Below, piece by piece: positions 29,010 through 39,116 of a stretch of DNA of 64,000 nucleotides (the first letter of the stretch is position 1; every line of letters begins with the position of its first letter). The stretch is from Chloroflexota bacterium (GTDB lineage Bacteria > Chloroflexota > Limnocylindria > Limnocylindrales > CSP1-4): contig JAJZRG010000013.1 in the NCBI GenBank assembly GCA_021802825.1, positions 18,510 through 82,509 on the forward strand, written 5' to 3'. A model generated the notes under the pieces. That model was not told the DNA's origin and did not search any database. It saw only the letters and a program-made list of their open reading frames with translations. A program made the translations under genes and the position numbers.

Positions 29010-30415
29010 GCCCGGGCCTCCGCGTCGTCGTCGGCGGCGGGCGTGTCGGCGGCGGGCGCGTCGGGCGGCTCGGGGCCCCCATCGCCGCCGTCCTCGGGCC
29101 CCACCCCGTCCCCCGTGCCGCCCTCGAGCGCCTCGGCGCCGATCGCCGTCGGCAGGTAGGTGAGCACGACCCGGTTGTCCTCGCGGAAGACGGCAGCCGC
29201 GATGTCGCGGATCTGCTCGGCGGTGACCGCGAGGTACCGGGCGAGGATCGTGTTGACCATCCCCGGGTCGTCGAACAGCGAGGCGTACATCGAGAGACGC
29301 TCGGCGCGCTCCTCCACGCGGCTCAGGGCGCCCAGCTCATCGGCCTCGGTCAGCGCCCGGGCGCGGTCCATCTCGTCCTCGCTGGGCACCTCGGCCGCGA
29401 GCGTCGCGAGCTCCTCGAGGTACGCCGCCTCCACGGCTGCTGGGTCCACCCCAGGCCGGACCGTGGCGTAGCCGAGCACCATCGAGGCGCCCCCGACCGC
29501 GGGCAGGGTGCCGATCATGACGTCCTGCGCGATCCGCTCGTCGCGGACCAGGCGCCGGTGCAGCCGGCTGCTCTTGCCCCCGGACAGCAGCTGCGTCGCG
29601 AGGTCCAGGGCGTCGAGCTTCGGGTCGCCGAAGGCGGGCGCCCGGAACGCGAAGCAGATCCGCGGCAGCGGCACGCGGTCCACGACCGTCTCGCGCCTCT
29701 CCTCGCCGATGACCGGCGGCAGCGACATGTCGGGCAGCGGCGGGATGTCCGGGTTAGCCGGGATGGGGCCGAAGTAACGGTCCACCCAGGCGCGGACCTG
29801 GTCGTGGTCGCAGTCCCCCACCACCGAGACCACGGCATTGTTGGGCGCGTAGTACGTCTCGAAGAAGTGGCGCACGTCCTCGAGCGAGGCCGCGTCGAGG
29901 TCCTCCATCGAGCCGATCGTCGGGTGGTGGTACGGGTGCCACTCCGGGTACGCGTGGCCGAGCAGCTTGTGGATCCATGACCCGTACGGCCGGTTGTCGT
30001 AGCTCCAGCGCTTCTCGTTCTTGACCACGTCGCGCTGGTTGTCGAGGTTCTCCTGCGACAGGGCGTCGAGCAGCGTCCCCAGCCGGTCCGCCTCCAGCCA
30101 CAGCGCGAGCTCGAGCTGGTGCGAGGGCATCGTCTCGAAGTAGTTGGTCCGGTCCAGCCAGGTGGTGCCGTTGAGGGTGCCGCCGGCCGCCTGCACGAGC
30201 GCCATGTGCTCGGACTTGCCCACGTTCGCGCTGCCCTGGAACATCACGTGCTCGAACAGGTGCGCGAAGCCCGTCTTGCCCGGGACCTCGTGCTTGGAGC
30301 CCACGTTGTACCAGACGTGGACGGCGGCGACGGGCGCGACGTGGTCCTCGGCGACGATCAGGCGCAGGCCGTTGGGCAGGCGCTCGTCGGTGAACTCGAC
30401 GACGGGTACGGGCAT
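29006..30415 (-). CDS. M16 family zinc peptidase, catalytic subunit
   Basis: A 469-residue M16B peptidase with the inverted zinc motif HxxEH (AHLFEHVMFQG) near residue 50 and the distal Glu helix after it. The second domain is the usual inactive repeat. Start at the ATG at 30415 is chosen because GAGGG lies about eleven bases upstream and the protein then begins MPVPVVEFTDERLPNGL, as in the family. It probably degrades oligopeptides with its partner. TACAAT at 30452-30457 is a likely -10. Confidence 0.9.
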   Translation of the reverse strand: MPVPVVEFTDERLPNGLRLIVAEDHVAPVAAVHVWYNVGSKHEVPGKTGFAHLFEHVMFQGSANVGKSEHMALVQAAGGTLNGTTWLDRTNYFETMPSHQLELALWLEADRLGTLLDALSQENLDNQRDVVKNEKRWSYDNRPYGSWIHKLLGHAYPEWHPYHHPTIGSMEDLDAASLEDVRHFFETYYAPNNAVVSVVGDCDHDQVRAWVDRYFGPIPANPDIPPLPDMSLPPVIGEERRETVVDRVPLPRICFAFRAPAFGDPKLDALDLATQLLSGGKSSRLHRRLVRDERIAQDVMIGTLPAVGGASMVLGYATVRPGVDPAAVEAAYLEELATLAAEVPSEDEMDRARALTEADELGALSRVEERAERLSMYASLFDDPGMVNTILARYLAVTAEQIRDIAAAVFREDNRVVLTYLPTAIGAEALEGGTGDGVGPEDGGDGGPEPPDAPAADTPAADDDAEARA

Positions 30416-30451
30416 GCGGACATCGACCCTCGGCTGGGGTTGGGTGGTCCG

Positions 30452-30457
30452 ATTGTA
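30452..30457 (-). promoter_or_regulatory. -10 box of the M16 operon
   Basis: TACAAT on the minus strand, 36 bases upstream of the ATG at 30415. This gives a normal leader with a GAGGG ribosome binding site. Confidence 0.45.
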
Positions 30458-30546
30458 GGCTGACCGGCCGATGGGGAGCTGGCGGCGCCTGAGCCGCAAC
30501 GCGAGACGGCCAGGTCACCGAGCGCGTGTGCGAGCCGCGGCGGGCG

Positions 30547-33500
30547 CTACGCCCTGGGCACCCACGCCGTGATCGGGCGCACCTGGGCGATCGCGTCGAC
30601 CAGCGAGGGGTCCAGCGCCTCGGCGGCGGCCACCCCCGTCTCGATGGACGTGAAGCACAGGATCCCCTCGGCGATCGTGGCGTGGCGGATGTCCGCCGCG
30701 TCGCGCACCGGGCCCGACCGTGGCGTGGGCGTGTTGACCACCAGCCGAACGTCGCCCGAGGCGATCAGCTCGAGGATCCCGGCCTCATCGCCCACCGGCT
30801 CCGCGCCCAGCTTCGCCACCGGGGCGATCCCGGTGATCCCCGCTGCCTCGAGTAGCGCCCGCGTCCCGGCCGTCGCGGCCAGCCGGTAGCCGGCCCGGAC
30901 GAGCGCGCGGCCGAGGTCGGCCAGGCCCCACTTGTCGCGGTCGGCGATGGACAGCAGGGCCAGCGGCGCCTCGCCCTCGCCGGCGCGCGGCGGGATCAGC
31001 GCGGCGCCCGTGAGCGCCTTAGCCATGGCGACCGGCGCCCGGTCGGCGATGCCGATGACCTCGCCCGTGGACTGCATGAACGGCCCCACCGAGGGGTCGA
31101 CGCCCTTGAGCTTCGCCGTCGAGAATGCGGGCGCCTTGACCGCGACGAACGGCGGCGGGGGCACTAGGCCGCCCTGCCAGCCCAGGGAGCGCAGCGTCTC
31201 GCCCAGCGAGATCCGCACGGCCAACTCCACCATCGGCACGCCGGTCACCTTGGACAGGAACGGCACCGTCCGCGAGGCCCGCGGGTTGACCTCGATCAGG
31301 TACACGCCGTCCTCGCGGACGATGAACTGGGCGTTGACCAGGCCCCGGGCGCCGAGCGCGAGGCAGATCCGCTGCATCGTCTCGATGATCAGCTCCTGGT
31401 CGCCGACGCCCACACTCTGGGGCGGGAACCACGCGATCGAGTCGCCGGAGTGGATGCCCGCCCGCTCCACGTGCTCGAGCAGGCCCGGGATGAGCACCTC
31501 GGTCCCGTCGCTCACGGCGTCCACGTCCACCTCGATCCCCTCGAGGAACCGGTCGATGCGCACGGGCCGGTCGGGGTCCACGACGGCGGCCGACGCGAGG
31601 TGGCGGACGAGGTCCTCGGGCGAGTACGCGAAGTCGATGGCCAGGCCGCCGATCACGAACGACGGCCGGACGATGACCGGGTAGCCGATCCGCTCGGCGA
31701 GCGTGAGCGCCTCCTCGATCGTCTCGGCCATGCCGCCCTCGGGCTGCGGGATGCCCAACCGGTCGAGCAGCGCCGAGAACCGGGTCCGCTCCTCCGCCTG
31801 GTCGATGGCCTCGAGGTCGGAGCCCAGCAGCGGGACGCCCGCGTGGACGAGCGGCGCGGCGAGGTTGAGCGGCGTCTGCCCGCCGAACGCCACGACCGCC
31901 GGGAGGACGCTGCTGCCGCCCATTGCCGCCACGCCGCCGCTCTCGAACTCGATGATGCTGAGCACGCTCTCGGCGTCGAGCGGCTCGAAGTAGAGGCGCG
32001 TGGACGCGTCGAAGTCGGTGGACACGGTCTCGGGGTTGGAGTTGACCATGACCGCGCTCCAGCCGTTCTGCCGCAGGACGTCGGCCGCCTGGACCGCGCA
32101 GTAGTCGAACTCGATCCCCTGGCCGATGCGGACCGGCCCTGAGCCGATCACCAGCGCGGCGGGTCGGTCCACCGGCGGCGCCTCGGGCTCCGAGCCCGCG
32201 GCGGCATAGGTCGAGTAGAAGTACGGCGTCTCGGCAGCGAACTCCGCGGCGCAGGTGTCCACCATCGCGTAGCCCGGTGCCAGGCCCAGCGCGTTGCGGG
32301 CCGCCCGGACCGCGGGCTCCCCCACCCCGGCCAGGGCCGCGAGGTCGCGGTCCGCGAAGGCGAAGCGCTTGGCGGTGGCGAGCAGCTCGGCGCCCTGGAC
32401 GTCCGTCGGGTCGGTGAGGCGGGCGCCCATCGCGCGCACGTCGCGCTCGAGCTCCAGGTTGCGCGCCATCTCCGAGAGGAACCAGGCGTTGATCCCCGTG
32501 GCCCGGCGGACCACCTCCTGGGGGACGCCGCGACGCAGCAGGCCCAGGACGCGCCACAGCCGCGAGTCGGAGGGCTCCACGAACTGGCGGAGCACGATCG
32601 GCGCGGCCGAGCGCTGGGCGAGGCGCGTGCTCTCGCAGGCCTCGCCGTCGTCGCCAACCCAGCGGATCGGCGCGTCCTCGATCGTGAGGCTGTCCAGCCC
32701 GCCCACGCCCACGCCGATGCCGTCGCCCCCGTCGTCGGGGTCCACGCCGCCGTAGACCGCGGCCAGGTAGTCGAACGTCGGCCGCCACGAGGGGTCCTCG
32801 CCCAGCGGCCCCGCGCCCGCCTGCTCGAGGCCGCGGAGCGCCTTGTTGAGCGCGGCGCCGAAGGTGCGGTCGATCGCCATGACCTCGCCGGTCGCCTTCA
32901 TCTGGCTGCCCAGGCGGCGGTCGGCGGTCGGGAACTTGTCGAACGGGAAGCGCGGCAGCTTGACCACGACGTAGTCGAGGGCGGGCTCGAAGGCGGCCAC
33001 CGTGGTGCCGGTGACGACGTTGGGGATCTCGGCCAGCGTGCGGCCGGCGGCGATCTGGGCGGCGACGCGCGCGATCGGGTAGCCGGTCGCCTTGGAGGCG
33101 AGGGCCGAGCTTCGGCTGACCCGCGGGTTGACCTCGATCACGGCGTACTCGGTGGAGTCGGGCGAGAGCGCGAACTGGACGTTGCAGCCGCCCTCGACGC
33201 CGAGGGCGCGGATGATGGCCAGGGCGGCCGTGCGCAGCCGCTGGTGCACGCTGTCGGTCAGGGTCTGGACCGGCGCCACCACGATCGAGTCTCCGGTGTG
33301 CACCCCCAGCGGGTCCACGTTCTCCATCGAGCACACGGCGATGCACGTGTCCTCGTGGTCGCGCATGACCTCGTACTCGATCTCCTGCCAGCCCACCAGG
33401 CAGCGCTCGACCATCACCTGGTGGATCGGACTGGCGCGGAGGCCGCCTCGGACGCGCTCCCAGTAGGCGGCCTCGGTCTCGACGATGCCGCCGCCGGTGC

Positions 33501-34074
33501 CGCCGAGCGTGAACGCGGGGCGCACGATGGCCGGCAGGCCGATGGCCTCGAGCGCGACCTCCGCCGAGGCGTGGCGGGCGGCGTCGTCCGGGCCCTCGAC
33601 GATGGCCGACGGCGCATACGGCTGGCCGATGCGGTCGAGCAGGTCGCGGAACGCCTCGCGGTCCTCGGCCATGCGGATGGCCTCGAGCGGCGTGCCCAGG
33701 AGGCGCACGTTGTGGCGCTCCAGCACCCCCGCCTCCGAGAGCGCCATCGCGAGGTTGAGGGCCGTCTGCCCGCCGAGCCCAGCCAGGAGCCCCTCCGGCT
33801 TCTCGCGCGCGATGACCGCCTCGATCGCGGGGACCGTCAGCGGCTCGAGGTAGACGGCATCGGCCACCGACGGGTCGGTCATGATCGTCGCCGGGTTGGA
33901 GTTGACCAGGATCGTCCGGACGCCCTCGGCCCGCAGCGCACGGCAGGCCTGCGTGCCCGCGTAGTCGAACTCCGCCGCCTGGCCGATGACCACGGGGCCG
34001 GAGCCCAGGATGAGGACCGAGGCAGGCTTCGGCCGGTGCGCTCGGACGGGCGGGAAGGGCAGCGTGGCGGTCAT
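30547..34074 (-). CDS. carB: carbamoyl-phosphate synthase large subunit
   Basis: Makes carbamoyl phosphate from bicarbonate, ATP and ammonia for pyrimidines and arginine. It is 1175 residues: two ATP-grasp halves, each starting with a biotin-carboxylase-like motif (ILGSGPVVIGQAAEFDYAG near 22; IGSGPVRIGQGIEFDYC in the middle), and a C-terminal MGS allosteric domain. Compared with about 1070 residues in E. coli, an insertion of roughly 60 residues lies at about 420-500, before the oligomerisation helices, and contains a Gly/Asp-rich stretch. It is coupled to carA by ATGA. Confidence 0.97.
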   Translation of the reverse strand: MTATLPFPPVRAHRPKPASVLILGSGPVVIGQAAEFDYAGTQACRALRAEGVRTILVNSNPATIMTDPSVADAVYLEPLTVPAIEAVIAREKPEGLLAGLGGQTALNLAMALSEAGVLERHNVRLLGTPLEAIRMAEDREAFRDLLDRIGQPYAPSAIVEGPDDAARHASAEVALEAIGLPAIVRPAFTLGGTGGGIVETEAAYWERVRGGLRASPIHQVMVERCLVGWQEIEYEVMRDHEDTCIAVCSMENVDPLGVHTGDSIVVAPVQTLTDSVHQRLRTAALAIIRALGVEGGCNVQFALSPDSTEYAVIEVNPRVSRSSALASKATGYPIARVAAQIAAGRTLAEIPNVVTGTTVAAFEPALDYVVVKLPRFPFDKFPTADRRLGSQMKATGEVMAIDRTFGAALNKALRGLEQAGAGPLGEDPSWRPTFDYLAAVYGGVDPDDGGDGIGVGVGGLDSLTIEDAPIRWVGDDGEACESTRLAQRSAAPIVLRQFVEPSDSRLWRVLGLLRRGVPQEVVRRATGINAWFLSEMARNLELERDVRAMGARLTDPTDVQGAELLATAKRFAFADRDLAALAGVGEPAVRAARNALGLAPGYAMVDTCAAEFAAETPYFYSTYAAAGSEPEAPPVDRPAALVIGSGPVRIGQGIEFDYCAVQAADVLRQNGWSAVMVNSNPETVSTDFDASTRLYFEPLDAESVLSIIEFESGGVAAMGGSSVLPAVVAFGGQTPLNLAAPLVHAGVPLLGSDLEAIDQAEERTRFSALLDRLGIPQPEGGMAETIEEALTLAERIGYPVIVRPSFVIGGLAIDFAYSPEDLVRHLASAAVVDPDRPVRIDRFLEGIEVDVDAVSDGTEVLIPGLLEHVERAGIHSGDSIAWFPPQSVGVGDQELIIETMQRICLALGARGLVNAQFIVREDGVYLIEVNPRASRTVPFLSKVTGVPMVELAVRISLGETLRSLGWQGGLVPPPPFVAVKAPAFSTAKLKGVDPSVGPFMQSTGEVIGIADRAPVAMAKALTGAALIPPRAGEGEAPLALLSIADRDKWGLADLGRALVRAGYRLAATAGTRALLEAAGITGIAPVAKLGAEPVGDEAGILELIASGDVRLVVNTPTPRSGPVRDAADIRHATIAEGILCFTSIETGVAAAEALDPSLVDAIAQVRPITAWVPRA

Positions 34075-35240
34075 GCTCCGCGGCCCTTCCGCGCGGCGTC
34101 CACGAAGCGGTCGAACACGGCCAGCGCGTCGAGCGGCCCGGGGGCGCCCTCGGGGTGGTACTGGACGGTCTCGATGGACTTGGAGCCGTGGCGGAGACCC
34201 TCGACGGAGCGGTCGTTGAGGTTGATCTGGCTCACCCGGAAGCCCGAGCTCGCCGGCAGCGTCCCGCCGATGACCTGGACCTCGTGGTTCTGCGCGGTGA
34301 CCTGGACGTAGCCCGTGTCGAGGTCCTGGACCGGGTGGTTCGCGCCGTGGTGCCCGAAGCGCAGGCGGCCGGTCTCGGCGCCCGCGGCCCGGGCCACGAT
34401 CTGGTGGCCGAGGCAGATGCCCAGCAGCGGGCGGCCGTCGTCGATGATCTGCCTGGCCAGCGCAACCGGCCCCGCCAGTCGTGCGGGGTCGCCCGGGCCG
34501 GGCGAGAGGATGACGCCGTCGACGTCGGCGGCGAGCACCTCGGCCGCAGTCGCGGTGTGGGGCAGGATGCGGACCCGCGCGCCGCGGCGGCGCATGCTCC
34601 GGACGATGTTCGACTTGAGGCCGAAGTCGACGATGGCGACGAGCGGGGCCCCGGCCTCGTCGCCCACCTCGGTCACCTGCGCCGGCGACACCTGGGCGAC
34701 GAAGTCCTGGTCCTCCCAGGCGGGCACCGCGCGGGCCATGGCCACCGCCTCGTCGGGGTCGGTCATGCCGGGCTGCGTGATGATCGCGCGCTGGCAGCCG
34801 CTGGATCGGAGGCGCCTCGCGAGGGCCCGCGTGTCCACGCCGGCGATCGCCGGGATGCCGTTCTCGCGCAGCATCGTGGCGAGCTGGCGGGCGTCGTCGA
34901 GGACGGCCGCCGTGGCGTGGGCGACGACGAGGCCGCGGAGCCAGGGCCGGCTCGACTGGTCGTCGGCCTCCAGGCGCCCATAGTTGCCGATCAGCGGGTA
35001 CGTCATCACCACGACCTGCCCGGCGTAGGAGGGGTCGGTGGCGATCTCCTGGTAACCCGTCTGGCTCGTGTTCACAACGAGGTCGCCGCCCGCGGCCACG
35101 GGGGCCCCGAAGGCGATTCCGGCGAACACGGTGCCGTCCTCGAGCGCGAGCAGCGCGGGACCGGCGTCGCCAACGCGGGGGTCGACAATCGCGTCGGCGC
35201 GCGGCAACGGCGGGTGGACGGAGTTCGGTGGGAGGGTCAC
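34071..35240 (-). CDS. carA: carbamoyl-phosphate synthase small subunit
   Basis: Glutaminase subunit supplying ammonia to CarB. It is 389 residues: N-terminal CPSase_sm_chain domain (LALEDGTVFAGIAFG, then NTSQTGYQEIATDPSYAGQ), and a class I GATase domain with the nucleophile Cys in LLGICLGHQI and the His/Glu in VQYHPEGAPG. The GTG start at 35240 has no Shine-Dalgarno of its own but overlaps the stop of a 19-codon leader ORF (GTGA), so it may be translated by coupling. Confidence 0.96.
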   Translation of the reverse strand: MTLPPNSVHPPLPRADAIVDPRVGDAGPALLALEDGTVFAGIAFGAPVAAGGDLVVNTSQTGYQEIATDPSYAGQVVVMTYPLIGNYGRLEADDQSSRPWLRGLVVAHATAAVLDDARQLATMLRENGIPAIAGVDTRALARRLRSSGCQRAIITQPGMTDPDEAVAMARAVPAWEDQDFVAQVSPAQVTEVGDEAGAPLVAIVDFGLKSNIVRSMRRRGARVRILPHTATAAEVLAADVDGVILSPGPGDPARLAGPVALARQIIDDGRPLLGICLGHQIVARAAGAETGRLRFGHHGANHPVQDLDTGYVQVTAQNHEVQVIGGTLPASSGFRVSQINLNDRSVEGLRHGSKSIETVQYHPEGAPGPLDALAVFDRFVDAARKGRGA

Positions 35241-35296
35241 TCGGTTCCCGCCGGTGCGGCGCGCGGGGCGCCGGCTGCGGGCAAGCGCAGGTGCAT
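35237..35296 (-). CDS. possible leader peptide coupled to carA
   Basis: A 19-codon ORF (starts MHLRLPAAG, ends PAGTE) with a strong TAGGAGG Shine-Dalgarno five bases before its ATG at 35296. Its TGA overlaps the carA GTG. Such a uORF could couple translation of carA to ribosome passage. The peptide has only two arginines, so classical arginine attenuation is not evident. No homologue is known to me. Confidence 0.35.
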   Translation of the reverse strand: MHLRLPAAGAPRAAPAGTE

Positions 35297-35364
35297 CAGG
35301 CCTCCTACCCGGCCTCTCAGGACCGGCATGCCGGCCTCACGGGACCGGCTCTCAGGACGCCCGA

Positions 35365-35370
35365 ACTGTA
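35365..35370 (-). promoter_or_regulatory. putative -10 box of carAB
   Basis: TACAGT on the minus strand, giving a leader of about 120 bases before carA. The leader holds the 19-codon ORF and a GC-rich imperfect hairpin (GAGGCCGGCATGCCGG region at about 35320-35335). Confidence 0.4.
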
Positions 35371-35683
35371 GCACGCAGCGTCGGCCCCAGCCGGGCCAGT
35401 CTCCGGCCGGGCCCGTCTCCGGCCGGGCTCGACTCCGGCCGGGCGCGACGCGTCCCCGTACGGGCCGCGAAGCCGCGAAGAGGCTGGGGGTCCTCGAGTG
35501 CCGCCCTACCGCTCGACGGCATCGACCCGGGGACTGCCGCCGTCCGCGGTCCGGCTTCGTCGCGGCGTGTGTCGTTCGCACCGCTGCGCGCCCCCGGCTC
35601 GCGCGTCGCGGCGTGCGCCCGTCCGTGTCTTGGCGCGCCCCCGGTTCGCACCGCTGCGCGCCCCCGTCGGTGTCCCCGCCATC

Positions 35684-35955
35684 AACGATCCACCTTCGTG
35701 CAAACGGCGCGAACGTCAGGGGTTGGCACCACCCACGATCCACCTTCGTGCTAGCCGTCGGCCAGGCGCCCAGCGGTGCCACCCACGAACCCAGTTCGTG
35801 CTCGGCGCATCGCCAGGCCTGGAGAGGCACCGAGCACGAACGGTCTTCGTTCCTGGTGCCAACTGGCTTCGGGCGAGAGGCATTCGGGGCGTACAACCCC
35901 TCGAAGGAGGCCCCTCAAGTGGTGGCAACCGCGGCAGCACGAGGTAGCCTCGTAT
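35684..35955. repeat. array A: degenerate hairpins with 50-bp period
   Basis: Dyad cores of the type CACGAAC-N-GTTCGTG start at 35684, 35734, 35784, 35835 and 35938, that is steps of 50, 50, 51 and 103 (two periods). The best core is CACGAACCCAGTTCGTG at 35784-35800. Sequence between cores is poorly conserved. The same core and period occur in array B near 45.5 kb. Confidence 0.7.
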
Positions 35956-35961
35956 CCGGTG

Positions 35962-36075
35962 GTTCGGGCCGAGCCGACGGCCAGCGGAGGCACCGCGCAG
36001 CCCCGCAACCCGGGCTGCGCCGGGACCCTGTTCGGGCCGAGCCGACGGCCAGCGGAGGCACCGCGCAGCCCCGCA
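35962..36075. repeat. 46-bp perfect direct repeat
   Basis: Copies at 35962-36007 and 36030-36075 are identical and separated by 22 bases. They lie directly after array A and before the histidine-kinase stop. Confidence 0.85.
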
Positions 36076-36126
36076 CCCGGCCGCGGCACGACGCAGGCCT
36101 GCGCCGGCAACGACGCGCCCGAGCGC

Positions 36127-37569
36127 TCAGCCCAACAGCATCGGCGGCGGCGTGAGGTCGCTGCGCATCGCGGGGGCGTCCGCGGGACCGCTCGTCGGCA
36201 GCTCCACGCGGAACGCGGCGCCGCCCTCGGGCCGGTTCGCCACGCCGATCCGGCCGCCATGGCGCTCGACGATCCAGCGCGCGATCGCAAGGCCCAGCCC
36301 CGTCCCGCCCGACGGCGCGCCCGGCGCCCGCCAGAACCGGTCGAACACGTGCGGCATGTCCTGCTCGCGCAGGCCCGGCCCCTCGTCGGTGACCTCGACC
36401 GACGCCGTTCCCGACGCGGACCGCACGACCACGCGCACGCGCCCGTCGCGGGGCGAGTGCCGGATGGCGTTGTCAACGAGGATCGTCACCAGCTGGCGGA
36501 GCCGCGTCGGGTCGCCCGGGAGCATCGCCGGTTCGGGGTCCACCTCGACGTGCACGCCGCGATCCTCGGCCGTCCGCCCGAGCGCCCCCGCAGCCTCGAA
36601 CGCCACGTCGCCCAGGTCGAGCGGGGTCCGTTCGAGCGCCACGGCGCCGGAGTCGGAGCGCGCAAGGAGCAGCAGGTCGTCCACGAGCGAGGCCAGGTTC
36701 GACACCTCGGCATCGATGTCGTCGAGGGCCTCGCGCTGCTCCCCCACCCGTTTGTCTGGGTGCCGCGCGAGGTGCTCCACCGACGAGCGGATGACCGTGA
36801 GCGGCGTCCGGAGCTCGTGCGAGGCGTCGGCCGCGAACTCGCGCTGGCGGCGGAGGGCGTCGCGCTGGGCCTCGAGCGAGACGCGGATGGGCACCAGCGC
36901 CCGTTGCGCGTAGACCCACCCGAACACGACGGACACGATGACGACCAGCGCTCCGCCGGCCAGCAGTACGGTCAGGAGCGATTGGAGCGTGGACACCTCG
37001 AGCGACCGGTCTTGGAGCGCCTGGAGGAAGTACGTCTGGCCGTCGTGCTGCCACGTGAACCGCTGCGTCAGGAGCCGCGCCGGCACCTCGGTGCTGCCGA
37101 TCTGGACCTTCACCTCGCGGATGTCGCGGCCGTTGGGCGCCGTGCGTGCAGCAGCGAGGCTGTCGGGCTGGGGCATGCCCTCGAGCGCGACGACAGGCTG
37201 GTTGTTGAGCCGAACCTGCTGGCCGTCGGCGTTGAAGGCGAACAGCCACACGTTGCCGCGACCGGGCAGGAACCCGAACGGATTGCCCGGTACGTCGGTC
37301 CCGGCGCCGGTATCGGGATCCGGCTGGCCGGTCAGCCCCGCCACGACCGGGTTCACGCGGTTGGAGAGCTGCGCGACCGAGGCTCCGACCAGCGTGTTCT
37401 CCACGGCGGCGTACAGGGCCGCGCCGAGGACGAGCAGCACGACGAGCGTCGAGACCCCGCTCCACAGCACGAGACGCCAGCGGGTGCGCCGGAGCAGTCG
37501 AGCCTCGGCCGCGAGCCCCGCCTGCTCGGCCCCGTCCTCGCGCGACTCCGTCCCCGCGCCGTCAGCCAT
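36127..37569 (-). CDS. sensor histidine kinase
   Basis: A 480-residue membrane kinase. TM1 at about 33-52, an extracytoplasmic sensor (about 53-200), TM2 at about 203-225, then a HisKA domain with the phospho-acceptor in [10 protein letters not shown] and an HATPase domain with the N box [11 protein letters not shown]1 VTDEGPGL and G2 [10 protein letters not shown]. Start overlaps the response-regulator stop by one base. It closes a six-gene unit with a MacAB-like exporter, so it probably senses an envelope-active compound handled by that pump. Confidence 0.93.
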   Translation of the reverse strand: MADGAGTESREDGAEQAGLAAEARLLRRTRWRLVLWSGVSTLVVLLVLGAALYAAVENTLVGASVAQLSNRVNPVVAGLTGQPDPDTGAGTDVPGNPFGFLPGRGNVWLFAFNADGQQVRLNNQPVVALEGMPQPDSLAAARTAPNGRDIREVKVQIGSTEVPARLLTQRFTWQHDGQTYFLQALQDRSLEVSTLQSLLTVLLAGGALVVIVSVVFGWVYAQRALVPIRVSLEAQRDALRRQREFAADASHELRTPLTVIRSSVEHLARHPDKRVGEQREALDDIDAEVSNLASLVDDLLLLARSDSGAVALERTPLDLGDVAFEAAGALGRTAEDRGVHVEVDPEPAMLPGDPTRLRQLVTILVDNAIRHSPRDGRVRVVVRSASGTASVEVTDEGPGLREQDMPHVFDRFWRAPGAPSGGTGLGLAIARWIVERHGGRIGVANRPEGGAAFRVELPTSGPADAPAMRSDLTPPPMLLG

Positions 37570-38255
37570 CAGCCATCGGCTCCGTCACCCATGCGGTACC
37601 CGACGCCGCGGACGGTCTCGATCTGACCGCCCGCCTCGCCCAGCTTCGTCCGCAGGTAGTGCACGTAGGCGTCCACCGCGTTGGGCGTCACGGCCACGCT
37701 GAACGGCCAAGCGTGGTCGAGCAGCTGGTCGCGCGTGAGCACCTGGCCCGGGTGGCGCAGCAGCGCCTCGAGCAGCGAGAACTCGCGCGGCGAGAGGTCC
37801 ACCGAGCGTCCCTGGACCGTCACGCGACGGGCGGCCTCGTCGAGCACGATCGCGCCCGCAGAGAGCTTCGGCTCCGGGCGCCTGGGCCCCGGCTCGGCGC
37901 GGCGCGCAAGCGCCCGGAGGCGCGCCGACACCTCCTGGTAGGCGAACGGCTTCACGACGTAGTCGTCGGCGCCCGCGTCGAGCCCCACCACGCGGTCGTT
38001 CACGGTGTCGCGGGCCGTGAGCATCAGGATCGACACGTCCACGCGCGAGGCCCGGATCCGGCGCGCGACGTCGAGCCCCGACATGTCGGGCAGCCCGATG
38101 TCGAGGATCACGCAGTCCAGCCCGTCCACGCCCGTGGCGAGATCGAGCCCGGTTCGGCCGTCGGGAGCGTGCTCCACGACGTGCCGATCCTCCTCGAGCA
38201 GGCGAGTGAGGGCGCGCGCGAGCCGCTCGTCGTCCTCAACCAGGAGCAGGTGCAT
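37569..38255 (-). CDS. OmpR-family response regulator
   Basis: A 228-residue regulator. Receiver domain with phospho-Asp in [12 protein letters not shown] and Lys in VKPFAYQE; the winged-helix output domain spans about 125-225 ([21 protein letters not shown] in part, then [14 protein letters not shown]). GAGGA precedes the ATG. It pairs with the kinase directly downstream and follows the DUF5666 gene by 71 bases. Confidence 0.94.
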   Translation of the reverse strand: MHLLLVEDDERLARALTRLLEEDRHVVEHAPDGRTGLDLATGVDGLDCVILDIGLPDMSGLDVARRIRASRVDVSILMLTARDTVNDRVVGLDAGADDYVVKPFAYQEVSARLRALARRAEPGPRRPEPKLSAGAIVLDEAARRVTVQGRSVDLSPREFSLLEALLRHPGQVLTRDQLLDHAWPFSVAVTPNAVDAYVHYLRTKLGEAGGQIETVRGVGYRMGDGADG

Positions 38256-38326
38256 GCCGGTCCTCGAACCTTCCGTCCGGGCGCGACGGTCACGTCGGTT
38301 GCCGTGGCCGTCTGCGTCGTCCGATC

Positions 38327-39085
38327 CTACTTGCCCACGACCGTGATGTCGGTGACGGTGAGGCCGAAGCCGCGAGGCGCGACCGCGCCCGGCTGGCCGC
38401 TCGCTTCCGGCTGGCCGGAGCCCTCGGCTCGTCCGTTCGGCCGGCTGACGCTGAGCTGGACCTGCGAGCCCACCGTGACGTCGCTCGAGGTGGCCGGCGC
38501 CTGCGCGTGGTACGTCGCGGTGCTGGGGACCTGGAGCGTGATGCTCTGGCCGTTCGGCGTCTGGACCGTGATCGAGCCGCTCGCGACCGCGGTCACCTGC
38601 CCGTCGATCGAGACCGTGCCGCCGGCGAGCCTGCCGAAGCCGCCACGGTTCGGGTTGCCGCTGGCATTGGGGTTGAAGGCGGGGAAGTTACCCCCGCTCC
38701 GGCCCGCGAACCCGCGGGCCGTGGCCGCCGCGGGGGCGGTGAGGCGCCCGCCGGCGAAGCCGAGGCCCGCCGCGGCGATCACCACGGCCACGACGAACGC
38801 GAGCGCGCCGGCCGAGGAGCCGCCGCGGCTTCGGGAGTTCGCGGCAACCGACGCCGCCGACGGCGGGATGAACGACGGCACAGCCGGCTGGGGATGCGGT
38901 GCCTGGAACGCGGGCTGGCCTGGCGGAGCGTACGTGGGCTGGCCCTGGACGGTCCCTGTCTGGCTCGGGTACGTGCCGGACTGCGCCGGATGCGAGTCAC
39001 CACGGCCGGGGACGGGACGGGGGGTGGGGCCGGGCTCGGGCGGCGGGAACGGGCTCGGCTGCGGTCGGGTGGGGTCGTTGGTCAC
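38327..39085 (-). CDS. DUF5666-like membrane-anchored protein
   Basis: A 252-residue protein with a Pro/Gln-rich cytoplasmic N-terminus (1-85), one TM at about 90-112 and an extracytoplasmic beta-rich region (about 145-210) with [18 protein letters not shown], typical of DUF5666. The GTG start has GAGGAGAAG upstream. It sits between the exporter permease and the response regulator, all on one strand, so it is probably an accessory or sensor partner of the pump. Function not established. Confidence 0.7.
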   Translation of the reverse strand: MTNDPTRPQPSPFPPPEPGPTPRPVPGRGDSHPAQSGTYPSQTGTVQGQPTYAPPGQPAFQAPHPQPAVPSFIPPSAASVAANSRSRGGSSAGALAFVVAVVIAAAGLGFAGGRLTAPAAATARGFAGRSGGNFPAFNPNASGNPNRGGFGRLAGGTVSIDGQVTAVASGSITVQTPNGQSITLQVPSTATYHAQAPATSSDVTVGSQVQLSVSRPNGRAEGSGQPEASGQPGAVAPRGFGLTVTDITVVGK

Positions 39086-39116
39086 GGGAGACTTCTCCTC
39101 TCAGGAGGGTGGCGCG

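Larger units (their letters stand above)
35297..36126. repeat. intergenic repeat array A and direct repeats
   Basis: No gene is supported in this 830-base gap. It holds a 23-base direct repeat (35574-35596 and 35644-35666), the 50-bp-period hairpin array at 35684-35955, and a 46-base perfect direct repeat (35962-36007 and 36030-36075). Long open frames crossing it on both strands come from composition. Confidence 0.7.

Noticed and set aside
35241..35400. PyrR or other riboswitch ahead of carA
   Set aside because: Only a GC-rich hairpin is visible, with no recognisable binding loop or terminator/antiterminator pair.
34155..36155. Plus-strand open frame of 666 codons
   Set aside because: It is antisense to carA and crosses array A; no family resemblance and low-complexity composition.
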